From Rhizorhabdus wittichii RW1 (lineage in GTDB: Bacteria > Pseudomonadota > Alphaproteobacteria > Sphingomonadales > Sphingomonadaceae): 64,000 nt of DNA. Each line of letters opens with the position of its first letter. The stretch's first letter is position 1. A program made the translations under genes and the position numbers. The notes beneath the pieces were generated by a model. It worked only from the letters and a program-made list of their open reading frames with translations. It was not told where the DNA came from and did no database searches. Positions 43,555 through 52,014 of the stretch are shown here, piece after piece. The stretch is taken from the NCBI GenBank assembly GCA_000016765.1, contig CP000699.1, forward strand, positions 930,001 through 994,000. The letters run 5' to 3'.

Positions 43555-44871
43555 ATGGCCGACCTTTTTGCGCCCGACCCCGCCGCTGGCTCCGCCTCCG
43601 CCGACGCAGCGCCGCTCGCCGAACGGCTGCGGCCGCGCACGCTGGCGGACGTGATCGGGCAGGAACATCTCACCGGCCCCGAAGGCGCGATCGGCCGCAT
43701 GGTCGCGGCGGGCCGCCTGTCCTCGCTGGTGCTGTGGGGGCCGCCCGGCACCGGCAAGACGACGATCGCGCGGCTGCTCGCCGATGCGGTGGGGCTGCGC
43801 TTCGCGCCGGTCTCGGCGGTCTTCTCGGGCGTCGCCGACCTCAAGAAGATCTTCGCCGAGGCGCGCGAGCATGCGCGGATCGGCACCCGCACGCTGCTGT
43901 TCGTGGACGAGATCCACCGCTTCAACCGCGCCCAGCAGGACAGCTTCCTGCCCTATGTCGAGGACGGCACCGTGGTGCTGGTCGGCGCGACCACCGAAAA
44001 TCCCTCGTTCGAGCTCAACGCGGCGTTGCTCAGTCGCGCGCAGGTGCTGATCCTCAACCGGCTCGACGCCGCCGCGCTCGGCAAGCTGATCGCGCGCGCC
44101 GAGGAGATCGAGGAGCGCGCCCTGCCCCTGACCGAGGGCGCGCGCGAGGCGCTGGTCGCCTCGGCCGACGGCGACGGCCGCTTCCTGCTCAACCAGGCCG
44201 AGACGCTCTTCTCGATCGCGATCGATCATCCGCTCGAACCGGGCGAACTGGCCGCGCTGCTCCACCGGCGGATGGCGGTCTACGACAAGGACCGCGAGGG
44301 GCATTACAACCTCATCTCCGCGCTCCATAAATCGCTGCGCGGATCGGACCCGCAGGCCGCGCTCTACTATCTCGCGCGGATGCTGACGGCAGGCGAGGAG
44401 CCGCTCTACGTGCTGCGCCGGCTGGTCCGCTTCGCCAGCGAGGATATCGGGCTCGCCGATCCGCAGGCGCTGGTCCAGTGCCTCGCCGCCAAGGACGCCT
44501 ACGACTTCCTCGGCTCGCCCGAGGGCGAACTGGCGATCGTGCAGGCCTGCCTCTATCTGGCGACCGCGCCCAAGTCGAACGCGGCCTATGCCGCGCAGAA
44601 GGCGGCGTTCCGGTCGGCGAAGGACACCGGTTCGCTGATGCCGCCGAAGAATATCCTCAATGCGCCCACCAGGCTGATGAAGGACGTCGGCTACGGCAAG
44701 GGCTATGCCTATGACCATGACGCCGAGGACGCCTTCTCGGGCGACGATTATTGGCCCGAGGAAATGGCGCCGCAGAGCTTCTACGTCCCCTCCCCGCGCG
44801 GCTTCGAGGCGAAGATCGCCGAGCGGATCGCCTATTGGGACCGACTGCGGCAGGAGCGCGGCGGCAAATGA
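43555..44871 (+). CDS. rarA: Replication-associated recombination protein A (AAA ATPase)
   Basis: A 438-aa clamp-loader-like ATPase acting at stalled forks. LAERLRPRTLADVIGQEHL, Walker A GPPGTGKTT, Walker B LLFVDEIHRFN, sensor GATTENPSFELNAALLSR and the C-terminal MgsA domain (DPQAALYYLARMLTAGEEPLYVLRRLVRFASEDIG) are all present. The ATG at 43555 begins the conserved MADLF region. Stop overlaps the next start (ATGA). Confidence 0.96.
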   Translation: MADLFAPDPAAGSASADAAPLAERLRPRTLADVIGQEHLTGPEGAIGRMVAAGRLSSLVLWGPPGTGKTTIARLLADAVGLRFAPVSAVFSGVADLKKIFAEAREHARIGTRTLLFVDEIHRFNRAQQDSFLPYVEDGTVVLVGATTENPSFELNAALLSRAQVLILNRLDAAALGKLIARAEEIEERALPLTEGAREALVASADGDGRFLLNQAETLFSIAIDHPLEPGELAALLHRRMAVYDKDREGHYNLISALHKSLRGSDPQAALYYLARMLTAGEEPLYVLRRLVRFASEDIGLADPQALVQCLAAKDAYDFLGSPEGELAIVQACLYLATAPKSNAAYAAQKAAFRSAKDTGSLMPPKNILNAPTRLMKDVGYGKGYAYDHDAEDAFSGDDYWPEEMAPQSFYVPSPRGFEAKIAERIAYWDRLRQERGGK

Positions 44872-45218
44872 GCCTCGACTGGGACCGGGTCACCGCCTTC
44901 GCGGCCGGCCTGCCCGGCGCCGAACGCTCGACCCACTATGGCGGCCCGGCGGTCAAGGCCAACGGCAACGCCTTCGTCGCGCCGGGGCGCGAGGAAGGCA
45001 GCTTCTGCCTGATGATCGACCGCGACACCGTCGACATGCTCAAGGCGACCGATCCCGACACCTATTGGCAGACGCCGCATTATGAGGGCTGGCCCGCCGT
45101 GCTCGTCCGCTACGGCACCGCCGATCCCGACCGGGTGCTGGCGATGATCGAGCGCGCCCATGGGCAGGCGCTGGCGAAGAAGCGGCCCAGGCCCCGCCCG
45201 GCCAAGAAGAAGGCATGA
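44868..45218 (+). CDS. MmcQ/YjbR family protein
   Basis: A 116-aa protein with the MmcQ-like fold: FAAGLPGAERSTHYGGPAVKANGNAFV and MLKATDPDTYWQTPHYEGWPAVLVRYG. The C terminus is a basic KKRPRPRPAKKKA tail that may bind nucleic acid. It overlaps both neighbours by ATGA. Function unknown. Confidence 0.87.
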   Translation: MSLDWDRVTAFAAGLPGAERSTHYGGPAVKANGNAFVAPGREEGSFCLMIDRDTVDMLKATDPDTYWQTPHYEGWPAVLVRYGTADPDRVLAMIERAHGQALAKKRPRPRPAKKKA

Positions 45219-46084
45219 CCCGCCGCTTCCGGCGCTTCGCCTGCATCGACTGGTCGGGGGCGAAGGGCGATCGGCAGAAGGGCATCGCGATCGCCGTCAG
45301 CGACGGGCCGGGCCGCGCCCCGAAGCTGATCGAGCGCACCTGGTCGCGCGGCGCGGTGCTCGACTGGCTGCTCGATCATGCCCGGCGCGGCAGCGACCTG
45401 CTGGTCGGGATCGACTTCTCGACCGCCTTCCCCTTCCTCGACGCCGGCGCCTATTTCCCCGGCTGGGCGGAGAGCCCGGCCGACGCCCGCGCGCTGTGGC
45501 GGCTGGTCGACGATATCTGCGCGGGCGATCCGCATCTGGAGGCGGGCGCCTTCGTCGACCATGGCGAGGCGAGCCGCCATTTCCGCCGCCATGGCGGGCG
45601 GCAGGGCGACCTGTTCGGCGCCGGCAACGGCCGCTATCGGCTGGTCGAGCGCCTCTGCCGCGACGGCCGCCATGGTCCTGCGACGAGTTGCTTCAACCTG
45701 GTCGGCGCCGCGCAGGTCGGCAAGTCGAGCCTGACGGGGATGCGGCTGCTCCACCGGCTGGACGGCCGGGTGCCGGTCTGGCCGTTCGATCCGTTGCCGG
45801 AGACCGGCCCCGCGATCGTCGAGATCTACACGACCGTCGCCGCCCGGACGGCAGGCCTCGGCGGCGGCAGCAAGATGCGCGACGCCGACCGGCTCCGCGC
45901 CGGCCTTGCCGGCTACGGCATCCGCCGCCCGCCCCTGCTCGCGCGCTATGACGATCACAGCACCGACGCGATCCTGACCGCCGCCTGGCTGGCCGAGGCG
46001 GCGGCCCGTGACGACCTCTGGCAGCCGCCCGCACTTTCTTCGGAGATCGCCGCCGTCGAGGGCTGGACGTTCGGCATTCCCTGA
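45215..46084 (+). CDS. Conserved hypothetical protein, RNase H-fold candidate
   Basis: A 289-aa protein starting RFACIDWSGAKGDRQKGIAIAV, with DLLVGIDFSTAFPF in the middle and DDHSTDAILTAAWLAEAA near the end. The spaced acidic residues (CIDWSGAKG, GIDFS, STDAILTA) resemble DUF429-like RNase H-fold proteins, but the assignment is tentative. Third gene of the rarA operon, so a nucleic-acid role is plausible. Confidence 0.7.
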   Translation: MTRRFRRFACIDWSGAKGDRQKGIAIAVSDGPGRAPKLIERTWSRGAVLDWLLDHARRGSDLLVGIDFSTAFPFLDAGAYFPGWAESPADARALWRLVDDICAGDPHLEAGAFVDHGEASRHFRRHGGRQGDLFGAGNGRYRLVERLCRDGRHGPATSCFNLVGAAQVGKSSLTGMRLLHRLDGRVPVWPFDPLPETGPAIVEIYTTVAARTAGLGGGSKMRDADRLRAGLAGYGIRRPPLLARYDDHSTDAILTAAWLAEAAARDDLWQPPALSSEIAAVEGWTFGIP

Positions 46085-46104
46085 CGCATGAGGGCGCGGA
46101 GCGT

Positions 46105-46179
46105 GCCGGCTTAGCACAGTGGTAGTGCAGCGGTTTTGTAAACCGAAGGTCGGGGGTTCGAATCCCTCAGCCGGCACCA
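46105..46179 (+). tRNA. tRNA-Thr (anticodon TGT)
   Basis: Cloverleaf with acceptor GCCGGC paired to GCCGGC, T-arm GGTTCGAATCC and anticodon loop TTTGTAA giving TGT. The 3' CCA is encoded (46177-46179). Its 3' end faces the second catabolic block. Confidence 0.95.
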
Positions 46180-46192
46180 GCCGACATGAAAA

Positions 46193-46216
46193 GGGCCGCT
46201 GTCCGCGGCCCGTTTT
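46193..46216 (+). terminator. Rho-independent terminator after tRNA-Thr
   Basis: Seven-bp arms 46193-46199 and 46205-46211, followed by GTTTT. AAAA on the left side means it could also stop minus-strand transcripts of the catabolic operon. Confidence 0.8.
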
Positions 46217-46268
46217 CGATCCATTGTCTTTAGCCCCTACCCCTTCGGCAGCCTGGCCGGACGATCGA

Positions 46269-46916
46269 TCAGCACGTCAGGCCTCCCTCCAGCTTCAGGT
46301 CGGCACCTTCATGATTGGCCGATATCAGGGCGGCGGTCAGAACGGCCTCGTACATGGTCTCCAACGCCAGCGAGGGAACGGGCGTCGGGCTCGCCGCCGC
46401 ATGTGCCGACGAGAGGGGAATATGGACGAGGCCCGCCCGCATCGGGCGCGAGGATGCGAGATGGCAGGCCAGATAGAAGGTCTGGTTGCACAAATAGGTG
46501 CCCGCCGTGTTCGAGACATAGGCGGGGATGTCCCGGTCCCTCCAGGCCTTCGCTATCGCCTTGATCGGAAGGGTGGAGAAATAGGCCGCGGGCCCGCCAT
46601 CGACGATGGCTTCGTCTATGAACGCCCGTCCGTCGACGTCGGGGATCGGGAAATCCATGACGTTGATGGCCACCCGCTCGGCGGCCACGGCGGCGCGTCC
46701 CCGCGTCACGCCGGTGACGATCAGCACGTCCGGACGGAGCCTTCGCACCTCTTCCTCCAGCAACGCCCGCACCGCGCCGGCGCTGACCGGCAGGACCAGG
46801 CCATGAATGCGAACCCCGTCCTTCTCGGTTCCATGGATGGCCTGGGCGATGGCGCCGCTGGGGTTCTCGGCCTCTTCGAGATAGGGACCGAAGCCGGTGA
46901 CGATGGCGGTCTTCAT
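46269..46916 (-). CDS. Pyroglutamyl-peptidase I-like cysteine hydrolase
   Basis: A 215-aa C15-family enzyme with an intact triad: Glu80 in AAERVAIN, Cys143 in SNTAGTYLCNQTFY and His165 in LVHIPLSS. Pyrrolidone carboxyl peptidases remove N-terminal pyroglutamate, i.e. cut an amide next to a gamma-lactam. Here it is the last gene of a dioxygenase operon, 5 bases after a hydrolase, so it may act on a pathway amide and not on peptides. Confidence 0.87.
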   Translation of the reverse strand: MKTAIVTGFGPYLEEAENPSGAIAQAIHGTEKDGVRIHGLVLPVSAGAVRALLEEEVRRLRPDVLIVTGVTRGRAAVAAERVAINVMDFPIPDVDGRAFIDEAIVDGGPAAYFSTLPIKAIAKAWRDRDIPAYVSNTAGTYLCNQTFYLACHLASSRPMRAGLVHIPLSSAHAAASPTPVPSLALETMYEAVLTAALISANHEGADLKLEGGLTC

Positions 46917-46921
46917 CGCGT

Positions 46922-47674
46922 TCAGTCCTTGTCGTTGCGCTGGAGGAAGGCGGCGAAGGCTGAGAGGAAGTCGTCCTTGCGTTCGAGCATGACGGAGGAC
47001 TGGGCCATGCCTGGCGCGACGAACAATTCGGTGCGCGGCGTCTGCTTGTGCCAGATGAAGGAGGCTTCGAGCGGATGGACCGGATCGTCGAGGTCGCCGC
47101 GGCAGATGAGGGTCGGCATGGCGATGTCGGCGAGTTCGTCGCGGACGGTGAGATAGTCCTGGAGGCCGGGGGTGGCGCGGGCGCGACCGTAGAAGGCGAC
47201 GACCTCGCGCCAGTCGGGACCATGGAGCTGGGCCCATTCGCGGGCCTGGTCGCTGTCCTCGTCGACCTCGCCGAAGACGGTGCCGAGCGAACTGTTGCCA
47301 TGGGCGCTGAGGCCGATGATCGGGGCGTCGACGGTGAGGGTGCGGACCCGGTCGGGCTTCTCGATGGCCATGCGCGCGGCGATGCGCGAGCCGAGCGAGC
47401 AGCCCATGACATGGGCGGAGGCGACCCCCGCCACGTCCATGACGTGCCACATGTCCTCGACCCAGGCCCTTGGCCCCGCGAGCGCCTCGACGCGCTGGCT
47501 GCGTCCCAGTCCGCGCAGGTCGGGCATGATCACGCGATGGGTCTCGGCCAGCCGGGCCGGAAGGTCGCCGAACCACAGCCCCGATACCGCCGCGCCATGG
47601 ATCAGCAGGATCGGATCGCCGTCTCCCAGCACCTCATAATAGAGGCTCGACCCGTTGAACTCCGTAAATGCCAT
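46922..47674 (-). CDS. Alpha/beta hydrolase with Gln in place of the catalytic His
   Basis: A 250-aa alpha/beta hydrolase. LLIHGAAVSGLWF is the oxyanion region, GCSLGS the nucleophile elbow (Ser93) and CRGDLDDPVHP the acid (about Asp194-197). Where homologues have PGxGH the protein reads APGMAQSS, placing Gln225 at the His position. It may be a lyase-like or non-hydrolytic member, or be inactive. It lies one base after the amidase gene in the operon. Confidence 0.88.
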   Translation of the reverse strand: MAFTEFNGSSLYYEVLGDGDPILLIHGAAVSGLWFGDLPARLAETHRVIMPDLRGLGRSQRVEALAGPRAWVEDMWHVMDVAGVASAHVMGCSLGSRIAARMAIEKPDRVRTLTVDAPIIGLSAHGNSSLGTVFGEVDEDSDQAREWAQLHGPDWREVVAFYGRARATPGLQDYLTVRDELADIAMPTLICRGDLDDPVHPLEASFIWHKQTPRTELFVAPGMAQSSVMLERKDDFLSAFAAFLQRNDKD

Positions 47675-47675
47675 C

Positions 47676-49043
47676 TCAAATCCTCCCCTCGCCAGCGATC
47701 CCCAATCCGTCCTCCCGACATAGCCGGTCGCCCTGGGCGAGAATGCCTTCCAGCCGCAACGCGATCGACAGGAGATGCCGATCGGCGTTCCGCCGTCCGA
47801 TCAGCATCATCCCGACCGGCAGGCCCCGGCTGGGAAGCGGTATCGAGATGGAGGGGCAATCGAGCAGATTGGCAACCCGCGGATTGCGGAGCAGCAAGGC
47901 GTTGATCCGTCGGAACTGCTCCGGATCGCTGACCGACGACGTCGTCGGCGCGACGATCGGGACCGTGGGGACGACATATACCTCCCCGTCCTCCATCGAC
48001 CGCTCGAACCCGTCGGCCAGTTGACGCCGCAGGCGCGCCATCTCCAGATAATCGACGGCCGACAAGCCGCTGCCGGCTTCGATCCGGCTCCGCGTGTTGG
48101 GGTCGACCGGCGCCAGATCGGTGATGCCGCTGCTGCGCAGGGTCGCGGCCAGTTCGACCGGCGGGAACGTGCCGAGCCCATCGATCCGGGCCAGTTCGTC
48201 GAGGATCGGTTCCAGCGATCCGTCCGAGATCCGGACGTCCGATCGCCGCAGGTGATCGATCGCGCCGTCGAAGGCGTCGAGCACCGCCTGGTCGCAACCC
48301 TCGAACAGCCTCCCACGGGCGACGACCAGCCGGAAGCGATCCACGCCGATGGCCGCGACGTCCGATGCCTTGCCCGTGGCAAGGACCGAATCCGCCAGGG
48401 CGCAAAGCTTCACCGATCGAGCGATGGGGCCGATCGAATCGAGCGTCTGCGACAAGGGGAAGCTGCCGGCCGCCGGAACCCGCGAAGCCGTTGGCTTGAA
48501 ACCGACCAGGCCGCAAAGGGCCGCCGGGATTCTCAGCGAGCCGCCCGTATCGCTGCCGATGGCGATGTCCGCCAGGCCCCCGCCGACCGAAACCGCCGCA
48601 CCCGACGACGACCCTCCGCAAATCCGCTCCGCGTCATGGGGATTGCCCAAGGCGGGGAAATTGGGATTGGTGCCCACCGCCGAAAAGGCGAACTCCGTCA
48701 TCTGCGTCGTGCCGACGACGACGGCGCCCGCAGACCGAAGCCGTGACACCACGCTGCTGTCGCTCGCGGCCGGCGGCCGTCCGCGCAGGGTGGCGGACCC
48801 CGCATCGGTCAGGAGTCCCTGCACGTCCAGCATCGCCTTGACGGAAACCAGGGCGCCGTCGAGCGCGCCGATCGCTTCGCCCCGATCCGCGCGGCCGTCG
48901 GCCGCGCGGGCCTCGCCGCGCGCCGTACCCGCCAGGATATGCGTATAGGCGCGCTCGGCCGGGACCGCACCTGCGGCGATCAGGTCCAGGACATGGCTCA
49001 GTCGCGCTGAGACGGCGCCGTCCTTGCCGGGCATTTGCGTCAT
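47676..49043 (-). CDS. Amidase-signature family hydrolase
   Basis: A 455-aa amidase. The Ser-cisSer-Lys triad is visible as Lys69 (SVKAMLD), Ser145 (CGGSSSGAA) and Ser169 (SDTGGSLRIPA). The family hydrolyses amides including aryl amides; GatA itself would be with gatB/gatC, which are absent. ATG overlaps the upstream hydrolase stop (ATGA). It belongs to the dioxygenase operon, suggesting the substrate or an intermediate carries an amide. Confidence 0.92.
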   Translation of the reverse strand: MTQMPGKDGAVSARLSHVLDLIAAGAVPAERAYTHILAGTARGEARAADGRADRGEAIGALDGALVSVKAMLDVQGLLTDAGSATLRGRPPAASDSSVVSRLRSAGAVVVGTTQMTEFAFSAVGTNPNFPALGNPHDAERICGGSSSGAAVSVGGGLADIAIGSDTGGSLRIPAALCGLVGFKPTASRVPAAGSFPLSQTLDSIGPIARSVKLCALADSVLATGKASDVAAIGVDRFRLVVARGRLFEGCDQAVLDAFDGAIDHLRRSDVRISDGSLEPILDELARIDGLGTFPPVELAATLRSSGITDLAPVDPNTRSRIEAGSGLSAVDYLEMARLRRQLADGFERSMEDGEVYVVPTVPIVAPTTSSVSDPEQFRRINALLLRNPRVANLLDCPSISIPLPSRGLPVGMMLIGRRNADRHLLSIALRLEGILAQGDRLCREDGLGIAGEGRI

Positions 49044-49888
49044 CGGCCAAGGAATCCGAGGACCTGGCGAGCGAACTCTTCCGGTCGCTCGAAGGCGGGC
49101 CAATGGCCGCAACGGTTCAGGATGACGAGGTCGGGATCGGCAAGGTAGTTCATCAGGCGAATGGCCCCTTCCACGGGGACCATCCGGTCGAACCGGCCGT
49201 GAATGATCCGCACCGGTGCTGCGATCTCCTTCAGCCGTTCGAGCTTGCCCGAAGGGACGCTGCGGGACCGGCTCCATGCTTCCGCATGCTTGGGCTCGTT
49301 GATCGCCCATTCCAGGATCGAAAGGATCGTCCCCTCGTCGATCATGGCGGGATCGTGGACGATCGCGTTCAACAGCCGCCTCAACCGATCGAGATCGGGC
49401 GGATTGCCCTGATATTCGGCCGACAGCTTCGCAACCTCGCTGGGCCAGGGAGAGAGCAGATAAGGGTCCCCGCCCGTGGATGCCTCACAGGCCCCCACGA
49501 CCATCCGGGACACGCGGTTCGGATCGGAAAGCGCGAGGTCGATCGCGACGGTGCCCCCGGTCGACGTGCCGACGACATCGCAGCGCGCGATGCCCAGATG
49601 ATCGAGAACGGCCCTGACCTGCCGAACGAAGACGTCGTGCGCCGGCTCGTCGAAGACGAGCGGGGATGACATCCCGAAATTATGATAGTCGACGATGATG
49701 CAGCGCCGCCGTTCGACGAAATGGGGCAGGACCTTGGAATAGGTCAGCCAGCCGGTCGTGCCCGGCAGGGGACCGTAGGCCGGAAGCAGCAGCAACGGCT
49801 CTCCCGATCCCAGATCGTGGAAATGGGTGGTGGAGCCGGCGACCTCAAGTCGCCGGCCCGTGTCGGATCGCTGTTCCACCGAGCCCAC
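49040..49888 (-). CDS. Alpha/beta hydrolase, meta-cleavage-product hydrolase type
   Basis: A 282-aa hydrolase with Ser109 (GTSTGG), Asp234 (GRFDRMVP) and His262 (NRCGHWPAFERPEEF). The C-terminal motif is typical of BphD/TodF-like C-C hydrolases that split meta-cleavage products, although the usual HGGGPG oxyanion loop is LPAYGPLPG here. It follows the dioxygenase beta subunit with no gap. An extradiol dioxygenase that could supply its substrate is encoded at 54672-55613. Confidence 0.87.
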   Translation of the reverse strand: MGSVEQRSDTGRRLEVAGSTTHFHDLGSGEPLLLLPAYGPLPGTTGWLTYSKVLPHFVERRRCIIVDYHNFGMSSPLVFDEPAHDVFVRQVRAVLDHLGIARCDVVGTSTGGTVAIDLALSDPNRVSRMVVGACEASTGGDPYLLSPWPSEVAKLSAEYQGNPPDLDRLRRLLNAIVHDPAMIDEGTILSILEWAINEPKHAEAWSRSRSVPSGKLERLKEIAAPVRIIHGRFDRMVPVEGAIRLMNYLADPDLVILNRCGHWPAFERPEEFARQVLGFLGR

Positions 49889-50419
49889 TCAGAAGAAGAC
49901 GCTGAGGTTCTTCGACAGAACCACATTCTGGTCCAGCAGGATGGTCCGGCTGGCGATCCGGAAGGAATCCCCCTGCCGCCGCAGCGTGTCTTCGCGATTG
50001 CCCGCCCAGATATCCACTTCCCGCTCGAGGCGGTTGCGATAGACGATGAAATTGGAGCGGACGACGAGTTCCTGCTTGGCCTCGTCTTCCTCGACGACGA
50101 CGACGTTGGAGATCAGATGGCGGCACCGCGAGGGCGGGTCTTCCGCCCAGTGCCGCCCGGACGACATCTGCTGGACGCGCATCTTGAGCTGCGTGTGATC
50201 ATCGTCGACGAGCGCCATTTCGAGGCCGGTCGGCAACTGTCCCGTACCGCGCTCGCGGCGCTGCAGGTTCCGCCGGAGCGGCATCCAGTAGCGGACGTCT
50301 TCCGTGAAGAGTTCGAACCACTTCCCCCACTCCCAGCTATCGAGGAGATCGGCTTCCCGATAGAGGAACTGTTCGACGCGAAACTGCCGTTCGATTTGCT
50401 TGTCGATCTGAGACACCAC
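49889..50419 (-). CDS. Ring-hydroxylating dioxygenase beta subunit (first system)
   Basis: A 176-aa structural subunit. FLYREADLLDSWEWGKWFELFTEDVRYWMPLR, HLISNVVV and REDTLRRQGDSFRIASRTILLDQNVVLSKNLSVFF fit the NTF2-like beta family. It pairs with the alpha subunit one base upstream. Confidence 0.93.
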   Translation of the reverse strand: MVSQIDKQIERQFRVEQFLYREADLLDSWEWGKWFELFTEDVRYWMPLRRNLQRRERGTGQLPTGLEMALVDDDHTQLKMRVQQMSSGRHWAEDPPSRCRHLISNVVVVEEDEAKQELVVRSNFIVYRNRLEREVDIWAGNREDTLRRQGDSFRIASRTILLDQNVVLSKNLSVFF

Positions 50420-50420
50420 T

Positions 50421-51716
50421 TCACGCTCCCGGCTTGTTGAACGCGTCGCGCTCTTCTTGGGTGAGGACGGGCCACTCCTCGCTGGTCATGAATTCGAGCC
50501 ACCGGCGATAGAAGGCCCGATGGCCGGCCTCGCCGAAGAAGCTGTCGCGATAGGCGCCGGGGAATTCCTCATGCCCGGTGGCGGGGTAGTCGCCCATCTG
50601 ATAGTTCCAGCGCATCTTGCGAGCCTGATGACCCTGCTCAAGGATCGCCCCGATCAGCCCCCAATTCTCGCCGTCGTCGGTCTCGACCACGCCCGCCGGC
50701 CCCTCGGTGAAGGAGGCAGAGACCTGCATCGCCTTCTTGGCCTCGGGCGGTGCATTCTTGTCGACCACCGTGAAGGACCAGATCTCGAATTTATTGGGGC
50801 CCTTGGGATGCCAGACGCGAATGTTCGACGAACCGGGCAGTCCCGAAAATGCGGGGAAAGCGGTGAAGTTCGCGACGAACTCGGCGCGATCGCCGACCCT
50901 GGCCTTGGCGGCTTCGAGCTTGGCGTCGTTGTAGAGGCTGAGCGGATCCTCGGAGAAGCGGGTATGGCGCTTGAACAGGAAGCTTTCGCCATGCCCTTCG
51001 CGGAAGGCCACATGCGCGCCGTCCTTGCCTTCGAACGGCGGCCCGAACGACAGCAGCGACGACGCATGGCTGGTCGGCGCATGATAGGTGTCGCCCGCGA
51101 ACTGCTCGGCCGCGAGCTTCCAGTTGGCGTTGATGGTCCACCGCACGACGCCGGGAAGGACCTCGATGCCGCCGTCGACCTGATCGACCCATCCGTCGAT
51201 ATAATATTTGAGATCGCCCAGATGCTCTTCCAGCGAGGGAGCGGTGGCGTCGAAGTTGCCGAAGATGAGCCCCTTGTAGCTCTCGATCCGCGCGACGGGG
51301 ATGAGGCCGTTGTCCTTGAGGGACAGCCGGTCCTTGTAGGCATCCGACAGGTTCGGGACGTTGATCAGGTTGCCCGCCGTATCATAGGCCCAGCCATGAT
51401 AGGTGCAGAAGAACGACTTGGTATTGCCGCTCTCGGCGCGACAGACCCGCATCCCCCGGTGGCGACAGGCGTTGAGGAACGCCCGCACCGAACCATCGGG
51501 CTGCCGTGCGACGACGACCGGATCGCCGCCCATATAGGTGCTGAAGAAATCGCCCGGCTTCGGAATCATGCTGTCGTGCGCCAGGAACAGCCAGTTCCGA
51601 CCGAACACCCGATCCAGCTCCAGTCGATAAATATCTTCATCGATGAAGATTTCGGGGCTAATCCTGCCAGCCTCGATATCCACGAGAGACTTCAGATAGT
51701 CACTGCTCGGCACCAC
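50421..51716 (-). CDS. Ring-hydroxylating dioxygenase alpha subunit (first system)
   Basis: A 431-aa oxygenase subunit. Rieske ligands C84, H86, C104, H107 (CRH-x17-CTYH) and mononuclear iron site D209, H212, H217 (GDTYHAPTSH) are intact. The GTG at 51716 was chosen because GGAGG stands 7 bases before it; a longer start at an ATG in the promoter region (51780) would overlap the operator. It heads a six-gene operon. Electrons presumably come from the ferredoxin and reductase encoded with the second system. Confidence 0.94.
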   Translation of the reverse strand: MVPSSDYLKSLVDIEAGRISPEIFIDEDIYRLELDRVFGRNWLFLAHDSMIPKPGDFFSTYMGGDPVVVARQPDGSVRAFLNACRHRGMRVCRAESGNTKSFFCTYHGWAYDTAGNLINVPNLSDAYKDRLSLKDNGLIPVARIESYKGLIFGNFDATAPSLEEHLGDLKYYIDGWVDQVDGGIEVLPGVVRWTINANWKLAAEQFAGDTYHAPTSHASSLLSFGPPFEGKDGAHVAFREGHGESFLFKRHTRFSEDPLSLYNDAKLEAAKARVGDRAEFVANFTAFPAFSGLPGSSNIRVWHPKGPNKFEIWSFTVVDKNAPPEAKKAMQVSASFTEGPAGVVETDDGENWGLIGAILEQGHQARKMRWNYQMGDYPATGHEEFPGAYRDSFFGEAGHRAFYRRWLEFMTSEEWPVLTQEERDAFNKPGA

Positions 51717-51780
51717 CGTGCGTCCTCCACTACATGAGTGATTTGGTCGCCCCTGATCCGGGGCCTCTCCTTGAATTGTC

Positions 51781-51797
51781 ATATATGAACAATATAT
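51781..51797. promoter_or_regulatory. ATATAY-N4-AATATAT dyad, copy before dioxygenase operon 1
   Basis: ATATATGAACAATATAT, a 17-base motif with two perfect ATATAT arms, 65 bases before the alpha-subunit start. The same motif and spacing recur at 57351 and 61918. Confidence 0.6.
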
Positions 51798-51939
51798 TTT
51801 GAATCTGTCAATCGCTTTCTGCCCTGTGAGGGCGGGCCATGACCGGTCGTCCGAAGCGGCGGGCCGAGGCAGGATTGCTCGGGTGTCGGGTAGCGGCGCC
51901 CCTGCCATCAGCATCGACAACGCCCCTCCGGTGCGATAA

Positions 51940-51956
51940 AGATAATCTGAATATAT
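51940..51956. promoter_or_regulatory. Half-conserved copy of the dyad before the GntR gene
   Basis: AGATAATCTGAATATAT keeps the right arm AATATAT and part of the left, 59 bases before the regulator start. It suggests autoregulation but is weaker than the other three. Confidence 0.4.
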
Positions 51957-52014
51957 TGATGCGGTCCCACTCCGGATCGCGACTGGCGAACGAACCGAGA
52001 GGAAAAGCGCCCTG

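Noticed and set aside
46269-47576. Long frame joining the Pcp-like enzyme to sequence upstream
   Set aside because: The upstream part overlaps the alpha/beta hydrolase out of frame and has no similarity; the Pcp start at 46916 is natural.
51716-51920. Longer N terminus of the first dioxygenase alpha subunit
   Set aside because: The 68 extra residues cross the operator-like dyad and resemble no oxygenase; the GTG at 51716 has a good ribosome site.
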